DNA of 64,000 bases, from NCBI RefSeq assembly GCF_040499845.1, contig NZ_CP159342.1, positions 4,154,001 to 4,218,000 of the forward strand, written 5' to 3'. The notes beneath the pieces were generated by a model. The model was not told where the DNA came from and made no database searches. It was given only the letters and a program-made list of their open reading frames with translations. Of this stretch, positions 58,686-64,000 are shown one piece after another. This DNA comes from Micromonospora sp. CCTCC AA 2012012. Lineage in GTDB: Bacteria; Actinomycetota; Actinomycetes; Mycobacteriales; Micromonosporaceae. The position numbers and the translations under genes are program-made. Positions within the stretch are counted from its first letter, which is position 1. Each line of letters starts with the position of its first letter.

Positions 58686-60125
58686 ATGAGCGACCAGCAG
58701 AAGCTGCGCAACTTCGTCGACGGCGCGTACGTCGACCCGGTGGACGGCGGGTACGCCGACCTGATCGACCCCTGCACCGGTGAGGTGTTCGCCCAGGCGC
58801 CGGTCTCCGGGGCGGCGGACGTGGACGCGGCGATGCGGGCCGCCGCCACCGCCTTCGAGAGCTGGCGGGACACCACCCCGGGCGAGCGGCAGAAGGCCAT
58901 GCTCAAGCTCGCCGACGCGGTGGAGGCCCGCGCGGCCGAACTGGTCGACGCGGAGGTACGCAACACGGGCAAGCCCCGGCAGCTCACCGCCGACGAGGAG
59001 CTGCCGCCGGCGGTGGACCAGTTCCGCTTCTTCGCCGGTGCCGCCCGGCTGCTGGAGGGCCGCTCGGCGGGTGAGTACATGGCGGGGCACACGTCGTACG
59101 TGCGGCGGGAGCCGATCGGGGTCTGCGCGCAGGTGACGCCCTGGAACTACCCGCTGATGATGGCGGTCTGGAAGATCGCCCCGGCGCTCGCGGCCGGCAA
59201 CACGGTGGTGCTGAAGCCGTCGGACACCACGCCGGTGTCGACGCTGCTGCTGGCCGAGATCGCCGCCGAGTTCTTCCCGCCGGGCGTCTTCAACGTGGTC
59301 TGCGGCGACCGGGACACCGGTCGTACCCTCGTGTCGCACCCGACCCCGCAGCTGGTGTCGATCACCGGCTCGACCCGCGCGGGCATGGAGGTCGCCTCCG
59401 CCGCGGCCCCCGACCTGAAGCGGACCCACCTGGAGCTGGGCGGCAAGGCCCCGGTGGTGCTCTTCGACGACGCGGACGTGGCGGCGGCGGCCGAGGCGAT
59501 CGCGGTGGGCGGCTACTTCAACGCCGGTCAGGACTGCACGGCCGCGACCCGGGTGCTCGCCGGCCCGGGCATCTACGACGACTTCGTGGCAGCCCTCGCT
59601 GAGCAGGCCCGGAACACCAGGACCGGCGCGCCGGACGACGAGGACGTCCTCTACGGCCCGCTGAACAACGCCAACCAGCTGGCCCGGGTGCGCGGCTTCG
59701 TGGACCGGCTCCCCGACCACGCGACCGTGGAGACCGGCGGCGCGCAGGTCGGCGAGCGCGGCTACTTCTATTCCCCGACCGTCGTCTCCGGCGTCCGGCA
59801 GGCCGACGAGATCATCCGGGACGAGGTGTTCGGGCCGGTCATCACGGTGCAGCGCTTCTCCGACGAGGACGAGGCGGTGCGCTGGGCCAACGGCGTCGAC
59901 TACGGACTGTCGGCGTCGGTCTGGACGAAGGATCACGGCCGGGCGATGCGGATGACCCGCCGGCTGGACTTCGGCTGCGTCTGGGTGAACACCCACATCC
60001 CGTTCGTCTCGGAGATGCCGCACGGCGGCTTCAAGCACTCCGGCCACGGCAAGGACCTCTCGGTCTACAGCCTGGAGGACTACACCCGGATCAAGCACGT
60101 CATGCACAACATCGAGGCTCAGTGA
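58686..60125 (+). CDS. Gamma-aminobutyraldehyde / aminoaldehyde dehydrogenase
   Basis: A 479-residue ALDH of the PatD/YdcW type, oxidising 4-aminobutyraldehyde to GABA in putrescine breakdown. Motifs: QVTPWNYPLMMAVWKIAPAL, VVLKPSDTTPVSTLLL, HLELGGKAPVVLFDDADV (Glu), GGYFNAGQDCTAATRVLA (Cys), EVFGPVITVQRF. GGAG 8 nt before ATG 58686. The gabT gene follows after 62 bp on the same strand, so the pair converts putrescine-derived aldehyde through GABA to succinate semialdehyde. Substrate is inferred from pairing. Confidence 0.85.
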   Translation: MSDQQKLRNFVDGAYVDPVDGGYADLIDPCTGEVFAQAPVSGAADVDAAMRAAATAFESWRDTTPGERQKAMLKLADAVEARAAELVDAEVRNTGKPRQLTADEELPPAVDQFRFFAGAARLLEGRSAGEYMAGHTSYVRREPIGVCAQVTPWNYPLMMAVWKIAPALAAGNTVVLKPSDTTPVSTLLLAEIAAEFFPPGVFNVVCGDRDTGRTLVSHPTPQLVSITGSTRAGMEVASAAAPDLKRTHLELGGKAPVVLFDDADVAAAAEAIAVGGYFNAGQDCTAATRVLAGPGIYDDFVAALAEQARNTRTGAPDDEDVLYGPLNNANQLARVRGFVDRLPDHATVETGGAQVGERGYFYSPTVVSGVRQADEIIRDEVFGPVITVQRFSDEDEAVRWANGVDYGLSASVWTKDHGRAMRMTRRLDFGCVWVNTHIPFVSEMPHGGFKHSGHGKDLSVYSLEDYTRIKHVMHNIEAQ

Positions 60126-60173
60126 GCGCGAGGAGTGAGCCGGGTTTGCGAGCCCCGCAGTCGCGAACGAAAG
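60126..60173 (+). repeat. Possible dispersed extragenic repeat between the gab genes
   Basis: The gap between the ALDH stop and gabT contains GCGCGAGGAGTGAGCC followed by GCGAGCCCCGCAGTCGCG. I recall near-identical copies between genes in other Micromonospora genomes, but see no second copy in this window, so this rests on memory. Confidence 0.35.
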
Positions 60174-60187
60174 AAGGCACAGTCACC

Positions 60188-61459
60188 ATGACTTCTTCCG
60201 AGGAACTGCACAAGCGGCGGGGGGCCGCGGTCGCGCGCGGCGTCGGGAGCACCATCTCGGCGTACGTGGAGCGGGCGGGGGGCGGCACGATCGTCGACGT
60301 CGAGGGGCGGGAGTGGATCGACTTCGCCGCCGGCATCGCGGTCGCCAACGTGGGCAACTCCGCACCCCGGGTGGTCGAGGCGGTGAAGGCGCAGGTCGAG
60401 CGCTTCACGCACACCTGCTTCATGGTCGCGCCCTACGAGTCGTACGTGGCGGTGTGCGAGCAGCTCAACGCGCTCACGCCGGGGAGCTTCGAGAAGCGGT
60501 CGGCGCTGTTCAACTCGGGTGCCGAGGCGGTGGAGAACGCCGTGAAGATCGCCCGGCACGCGACCGGGCGGCCGGCGGTGGTGGTCTTCGACCACGCGTA
60601 CCACGGGCGGACCAACCTGACCATGGCGTTGACGGCGAAGAACATGCCGTACAAGCACCGGTTCGGGCCCTTCGCCGGGGAGGTCTACCGGGTGCCGATG
60701 TCGTACCCGCTGCGTGACGGTGGGCTCTCCGGGGCTGCCGCCGCCGCCACCGCGATCGAGATGATCGAGAAGCAGGTCGGCGCGGAGAACGTGGCGGCGC
60801 TGCTGATCGAGCCGATCCAGGGCGAGGGGGGTTTCGTCGTACCCGCCGAGGGTTTCCTGCCGGCGCTGCGGGAGTGGGCGACGGCGGCCGGGGTGGTCTT
60901 CGTGGCCGACGAGATCCAGACCGGGTTCTGCCGGACCGGCGACTGGTTCGCCTGCCAGCACGAGGGCGTCGAACCGGACCTGGTCACCCTGGCCAAGGGC
61001 ATCGCCGGTGGGCTGCCCCTCGCCGCGGTGACCGGCCGGGCGGAGCTGATGGACGCCGTGCACGTCGGCGGCCTCGGCGGCACGTACGGCGGCAACCCGA
61101 TCGCCTGCGCCGCCGCGCTCGCCTCGATCGAGACCATGCACGAGCTGGACCTGGCCGCCGCCGCCCGGCGGATCGGCCAGGTGATGGGTGACCGGCTGCG
61201 CGCCATCGCCGCCCGCGACCCCCGCATCGCCGAGGTACGCGGCCGGGGCGCGATGCTCGCCGTCGAGCTGGTCCAGCCGGGCACCCTGACCCCGGACCCG
61301 GCCGCCACGGCGGCGGTCTCGGCGGCCTGCCACGCCGCCGGCCTGCTCACCCTCACCTGCGGCACGTACGGCAACGTGCTGCGCTTCCTGCCCCCGCTGG
61401 TCATCTCCGACGACGAGCTGGCCCGGGGTCTGGACATCCTGGACGCCGCCTTCGGCTGA
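60188..61459 (+). CDS. gabT: 4-aminobutyrate aminotransferase
   Basis: A 423-residue class III PLP aminotransferase that moves the amino group of GABA to 2-oxoglutarate. Motifs: FNSGAEAVENAVKIARHATG, VFDHAYHGRTNLTMALT, EGGFVVPAEGFLPALREW, FVADEIQTGFCRTGDWFA (cofactor Asp), VTLAKGIAGGLPLAAVTG (Schiff-base Lys), GGTYGGNPIACAAALASIE. ATG 60188 has GAAGG upstream. It follows the aminoaldehyde dehydrogenase. A decayed copy of its last 30 codons lies about 900 bp downstream. Confidence 0.92.
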   Translation: MTSSEELHKRRGAAVARGVGSTISAYVERAGGGTIVDVEGREWIDFAAGIAVANVGNSAPRVVEAVKAQVERFTHTCFMVAPYESYVAVCEQLNALTPGSFEKRSALFNSGAEAVENAVKIARHATGRPAVVVFDHAYHGRTNLTMALTAKNMPYKHRFGPFAGEVYRVPMSYPLRDGGLSGAAAAATAIEMIEKQVGAENVAALLIEPIQGEGGFVVPAEGFLPALREWATAAGVVFVADEIQTGFCRTGDWFACQHEGVEPDLVTLAKGIAGGLPLAAVTGRAELMDAVHVGGLGGTYGGNPIACAAALASIETMHELDLAAAARRIGQVMGDRLRAIAARDPRIAEVRGRGAMLAVELVQPGTLTPDPAATAAVSAACHAAGLLTLTCGTYGNVLRFLPPLVISDDELARGLDILDAAFG

Positions 61460-61469
61460 CCCGGCCCGG

Positions 61470-61520
61470 GTGGAACACCATGGCTGTCACCGGAGCCGGG
61501 AGACAGCCATGGTGTTCCAC
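61470..61520. terminator. Bidirectional terminator after gabT
   Basis: A perfect 19-bp stem (61470-61488 with 61502-61520) with a 13-nt loop lies between the convergent gabT and the double-psi-barrel gene. Confidence 0.8.
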
Positions 61521-61554
61521 CGAACGCTGCGGCAGGTGAGGCCAGCCGGTCGGA

Positions 61555-62265
61555 TCAGCGCAGCACCTCGACCACGTTGCGGCGGACCAGGTTCTTGCCG
61601 GGTTCGCGGATCAGCTCCATCGCGGCGGCGTTGAGCAGCACGCAGCTCCCCGACGGTCCGACCACCGGCACCGTGACCACCCGGCCGTTGTCCAGGTTGG
61701 TGACCCGCAGCCGCGTGCCGACCGGGAACTGCCCGCTGGTCGCGGCGGGCGCCCCGCCGTCGGCCGAGAAGGTGATCGCGCCACCGCACGCGCTGGACGC
61801 CGCCCCACCGGCGGCCGGCGGGCGGGCGGAGCCGGCGGCGGGTTGGGCCGCGCCGGGCCGGGTCTCCCCCGGTTGCCTGCCGCGACCGGGCAGGCCGCCC
61901 GGCTGCGCCGCGTCGCCGGCCAGCCGCTCCACCAGGTTGCGGCGGATGACGTTCCTGCCGGGCTCCCGCACGAGGTCCATGGCGGCGGCGTTGAGCAGCA
62001 CGCAACTGCCCGACGGTCCGACCACCGGCACCGTGGCCGCCCGACCGTTGTCCAGGTTGGTCACCCGCAGTCGGGTCCCCACCGGGAACCGGTCACTGGT
62101 GGCGGCGGGCGCGCCCGCCTCGGCCGAGAAGGTGACCGACCCCGGGCAGGCGCTCTGCCGGGCGGGCGTGGTGTCGGCGAAGCCGAACCCCGTTCCGATC
62201 GCCACCACCGCCGAGGCGACCACCGCCACGCCGGCCGCCAGCACGTGCTTCCGCTGCACCTTCAC
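61555..62265 (-). CDS. Secreted protein with two near-identical RlpA-like (DPBB) domains
   Basis: A 236-residue secreted protein. Signal peptide with LAAGVAVVASAVVAIGTG, then two copies of a 70-residue double-psi beta-barrel (about 44-115 and 165-235): FPVGTRLRVTNLDNGR, VPVVGPSGSCVLLNAAAM and VIRRNLVERL / LVRRNVVEVL. A Pro/Gly/Arg linker joins them. RlpA-like DPBBs bind or cleave peptidoglycan glycans, but the catalytic Asp/His of true lytic transglycosylases is not evident. GGGAG 6 nt before GTG 62265. The copies are similar in DNA, so the duplication is recent. Confidence 0.82.
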   Translation of the reverse strand: MKVQRKHVLAAGVAVVASAVVAIGTGFGFADTTPARQSACPGSVTFSAEAGAPAATSDRFPVGTRLRVTNLDNGRAATVPVVGPSGSCVLLNAAAMDLVREPGRNVIRRNLVERLAGDAAQPGGLPGRGRQPGETRPGAAQPAAGSARPPAAGGAASSACGGAITFSADGGAPAATSGQFPVGTRLRVTNLDNGRVVTVPVVGPSGSCVLLNAAAMELIREPGKNLVRRNVVEVLR

Positions 62266-62346
62266 CCGTATCTCCCGTCGTCCGCGCTCCGTGTCGGCTG
62301 GTACGGCTTGGGAGCGCTGCCCGGTTCAGCGGTTCCGTAAAGGAAG

Positions 62347-62445
62347 TTACGGGTAGCCGCCTCCCCGCTCGTCATCCCCGCCGACGAGCTGTCATGCGGC
62401 ATCGACATCCTGAACGCGGCATTCAACGCCGGAGCCGTTGGTTGA
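62347..62445 (+). pseudogene. Decayed 3' end of a class III aminotransferase (gabT-like)
   Basis: Reading frame from 62347 to TGA 62443-62445 encodes LRVAASPLVIPADELSCGID and then ILNAAFNAGAVG, closely matching the end of the gabT above (FLPPLVISDDELARGLDILD, AAFG). There is no start, and the rest of the gene is missing. Third positions are less GC-rich than in gabT, consistent with a different origin or decay. It marks a breakpoint at the left border of the island. Confidence 0.72.
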
Positions 62446-62713
62446 CCGAAGGCAACTGCCGCGCGCATTGCCCGTCGTGGTCGGGATGGAGCAGGCAGCG
62501 CCGGCCGTTGGGCAGGTGCCGCTCACAGAAGGCGGGATGGCGCACCTCGAGGTCGTCGACGCTGGTGACGGCGGCCTCCCCGCATTCGACCAGGCTGTGG
62601 AAGCTCAGCGAGCGCGCGATGACCCGGGCGACGCGGACGGCGGTGGCCAGGTCGTCAACGACTACCGGCAACTGGATCAGGTAGCAGTGCCCGGCCGTGG
62701 GGGTGGGGTTCAT
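62423..62713 (-). CDS. Small Cys/His-rich hypothetical protein
   Basis: A 96-residue protein with GHCYLIQLPVVVDDLATAVR, VRHPAFCERHLPNGRRCLLH and PDHDGQCARQLP; the Cys/His cluster may bind zinc. No family recognised. ATG 62713 has no ribosome-binding site and overlaps the DivIVA gene by 59 bases; a GTG seven codons upstream would overlap more. Its end overlaps the pseudogene by 23 bases, on the opposite strand. Likely island cargo. Confidence 0.55.
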   Translation of the reverse strand: MNPTPTAGHCYLIQLPVVVDDLATAVRVARVIARSLSFHSLVECGEAAVTSVDDLEVRHPAFCERHLPNGRRCLLHPDHDGQCARQLPSVNQRLRR

Positions 62714-63032
62714 CGGTAGTTGGGGTAAGGTCACGGGTCCGAGCCTGCTCGGGCTGCCAGCGGCGTAGGGCATCCTTGATCCGCTCGGTCTCCCGGCGGG
62801 CCCGGTCGGCCGCGTCGTAGGCGGCGGCCAAGTCCCCGGCGACCCGGTCGAGGAACGCCTGCACGTCGGCGGGGTCCAGGCCACGCCGGCCCAGCCGGGT
62901 CCACTGGAAGCTGCGGCGGCACACCTGCTTCGGATGCAGAGGTACGGAGGACGCGGAGCGGTACGCGACCGCCTCGAAGCGCTGCCGTACGGCCGGACGA
63001 CGCCGGAGAAGCCGCTCGACGAGGTACTTCAC
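62655..63032 (-). CDS. DivIVA-domain protein
   Basis: A 125-residue protein with a basic N-terminus (KYLVERLLRRRPAVRQRF) and one DivIVA-like repeat: RRGLDPADVQAFLDRVAGDL followed by the coiled YDAADRARRETERIKDALRR. Short stand-alone DivIVA-domain proteins are common in Micromonosporaceae and may recognise membrane curvature or tether other proteins. GCAGG 6 nt before GTG 63032 sets the start. Codons differ from the conserved backbone. Confidence 0.75.
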   Translation of the reverse strand: MKYLVERLLRRRPAVRQRFEAVAYRSASSVPLHPKQVCRRSFQWTRLGRRGLDPADVQAFLDRVAGDLAAAYDAADRARRETERIKDALRRWQPEQARTRDLTPTTDEPHPHGRALLPDPVAGSR

Positions 63033-63090
63033 GGGAAACCTGCCTTTCGACGTGTGCTGGGGGTGGGAGTGGCCTGGCGGTCGGATGGCG

Positions 63091-63297
63091 TCACCAGTCG
63101 TCTTCATCGGCGGTGGGCCAGATCTGGCGGTCGAGGATGGCGCGTAGCCGCTGATCCTCGGCGGCAAGCTGACGCTCACGCGACTGCTGCTCATCGAGCG
63201 GCAGGCCCGGGCTCTCTGCGCCCGGCTGAGCGTCGGAGTCCACCAGTTCACCCCGTTCATGCTCACTACTGGTAGCAGCTTGAACGCCAAGCGGCAT
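63091..63297 (-). CDS. Small acidic hypothetical protein
   Basis: A 68-residue protein: MPLGVQAATSSEHERGELVD, then a helical stretch DEQQSRERQLAAEDQRLRAI and WPTADEDDW. No family recognised. ATG 63297 is next to the palindromic operator shared with the AlpA-like gene; no clear ribosome-binding site. Together with the DivIVA gene it may form a short island operon. Confidence 0.55.
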   Translation of the reverse strand: MPLGVQAATSSEHERGELVDSDAQPGAESPGLPLDEQQSRERQLAAEDQRLRAILDRQIWPTADEDDW

Positions 63298-63298
63298 G

Positions 63299-63326
63299 TA
63301 GTCAACCCAACTATAAGGGTTGACTA
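63299..63326. promoter_or_regulatory. Perfect palindromic operator in the divergent promoter
   Basis: TAGTCAACCC (63299-63308), an 8-nt spacer AACTATAA, and GGGTTGACTA (63317-63326) form a perfect 10-bp inverted repeat. It lies between the divergent starts at 63297 and 63351. The AT-rich spacer could serve as a -10. It is a likely binding site for the adjacent AlpA-like regulator or a phage-type repressor. Confidence 0.68.
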
Positions 63327-63350
63327 GTTGAGGGCTGGGAAGGTCGCAGC

Positions 63351-63560
63351 GTGCCACGTCAGCCGCTGCGCGTCATGGGGACCGCCGAGATCGCGGAATA
63401 CCTCGACGTATCCCGCCAGTGGGTCGAGGTCCTGAGCCGACGCCGGGACTTCCCCGAGCCGGCCGCGGTCCTGAAGGCCGGCCGCATCTGGCGATCCGAG
63501 GACATCGAACAGTGGGCGGCCGAGCACCGACCTCGATCCGAGCCCGACGAGCCCGCGTAG
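63351..63560 (+). CDS. AlpA-like helix-turn-helix regulator
   Basis: A 69-residue winged-HTH of the excisionase/AlpA type: RVMGTAEIAEYLDVSRQWVE, then RRRDFPEPAAVLKAGRIWRS and EDIEQWAAEHRP. Such proteins regulate or assist excision of integrated elements, or control restriction-modification genes. GGAAGG 7 nt before GTG 63351. It sits just before hsdM and after its palindromic operator. No integrase is visible in the window. Confidence 0.78.
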   Translation: MPRQPLRVMGTAEIAEYLDVSRQWVEVLSRRRDFPEPAAVLKAGRIWRSEDIEQWAAEHRPRSEPDEPA

Positions 63561-63732
63561 CCAGTGCGACATTCCGTGCAGCGGAAAGTCCAACTTCCGA
63601 GGCTCAATCGAACGGCTTCGCCAGAAGTTGCCGTTACCCCGGTACAGCCGCGCACACACTTTCCGTTCCTGCCGCTACGGTAGGGCCGGCAAATCGTGCG
63701 TGATCGCAGGCCGCGAGGAGATGACCACCAGC

Positions 63733-64000
63733 ATGACCTTGACCGACGCTTCCCCGGCTGGCCGCTACGCGCGTGCATCAAGGCCGGCGCGCGACACGCT
63801 CGCCGTTCCAATGAGCCTGCCGGAGCTGGAGCAGTATCTCGCCCGGGCCGCTGACCTGCTGCGTGGGAGCATCGACCAGGCGGACTTCAAGGCGTACATC
63901 TTCCCGCTGATGTTCTTCAAGCGGATCAGCGACTGCTACACCGAGGAGTACGAGCGGGCGCTGACGGAGTCGGACGGCGACCACGAGTACGCGTCGCTCC
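63733..64000 (+). CDS. hsdM: Type I restriction-modification methyltransferase subunit HsdM, N-terminal part
   Basis: The gene runs off the right edge with about 89 residues visible. After a 26-residue lead comes LPELEQYLARAADLLRGSID, QADFKAYIFPLMFFKRISDC and YTEEYERALTESDGDHEYAS, the HsdM N-terminal helical domain that contacts HsdS and DNA. The methyltransferase core (NPPF) lies beyond the window. GAGGAG is 12 nt before ATG 63733 and abuts the in-frame ATG 63721; ATG 63811 has no site. Preceded by the AlpA-like regulator. Confidence 0.85.
   Translation, partial: MTLTDASPAGRYARASRPARDTLAVPMSLPELEQYLARAADLLRGSIDQADFKAYIFPLMFFKRISDCYTEEYERALTESDGDHEYASL

Noticed and set aside
57102..60107. 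A 1001-residue open frame on the minus strand covering both aldehyde dehydrogenase genes
   Set aside because: Only its last 479 codons encode a recognisable ALDH; the upstream part is antisense to the second ALDH and shows only Arg/His/Val-rich shadow sequence typical of high-GC DNA.
62300..64000. Integrated element with integrase and att sites
   Set aside because: No integrase, transposase or tRNA-derived direct repeat is visible here; the AlpA-like gene alone is not enough to call a mobile element.

Overview
The window is very GC-rich and reads as chromosome of a filamentous actinobacterium. The protein set (MtrAB-LpqB, WXG100-type secretion, mycothiol-type DinB enzyme, DUF6912, Rv3235-family and DivIVA-domain proteins) and the codon usage point to Micromonosporaceae, most likely Micromonospora. 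The genus is an inference from gene content; no rRNA is present.

Layout. 0-15 kb is ordinary accessory metabolism: a hemerythrin (cut at the left edge), two aldo/keto reductases, a membrane-anchored LPMO, a DUF4153 membrane protein, a large PAS/GAF/PP2C phosphatase, tRNA-Ala(GGC), yqgE, an MTA phosphorylase and a benzoylformate decarboxylase-like enzyme. 15-19.4 kb is the conserved ribosome-rescue and division block: tmRNA, smpB, ftsX, ftsE and prfB, ordered as I recall from M. tuberculosis Rv3100c-Rv3105c. 19.4-25 kb holds a PadR regulator, pruA and several actinobacterial proteins of unknown function. Among them is a 75-aa BldC/MerR-like DNA-binding protein, with 10-bp-phased repeats upstream of it and upstream of its neighbour.

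25-48.4 kb is a long conserved backbone resembling Mycobacterium Rv3235-Rv3257: secA, hpf, comF, lpqB-mtrB-mtrA, ahcY, manA, a SIS isomerase-like protein and a Trm112-like protein. Two double-GNAT genes, an efeUOB iron-uptake operon with an IdeR/DmdR-like box, and a TPR/membrane gene trio are set into it.

48.5-57.1 kb is accessory. Its centre is an operon of a YbaB-like protein, a WXG100-like protein, a 1500-aa polymorphic toxin and a small candidate immunity gene. Divergent from this operon is a gene fusing an Imm35-like region, a YwqJ-type deaminase and a SUKH-3-like domain. The toxin has a CpnT/WXG100-like N-terminus, a long Pro/Ala linker, a papain-like glutamine-deamidase (Tox-PL) domain with Cys900/His1005/Asp1020, and a C-terminal RelA/SpoT-like nucleotidyltransferase domain. 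It is thus a possible two-warhead toxin and the most interesting object here. No ESX core genes are in the window, so secretion must rely on genes elsewhere.

57.1-61.5 kb encodes GABA/polyamine breakdown: two aldehyde dehydrogenases and gabT. After a secreted tandem double-psi-barrel protein, 62.3-64 kb looks like the start of a genomic island. It begins with a decayed aminotransferase 3' end and carries small unknown genes, a DivIVA-domain protein, an AlpA-like regulator with a perfect palindrome in its divergent promoter, and the start of a type I restriction-modification hsdM that runs off the right edge. I found no transposase, integrase, CRISPR array or rRNA operon.
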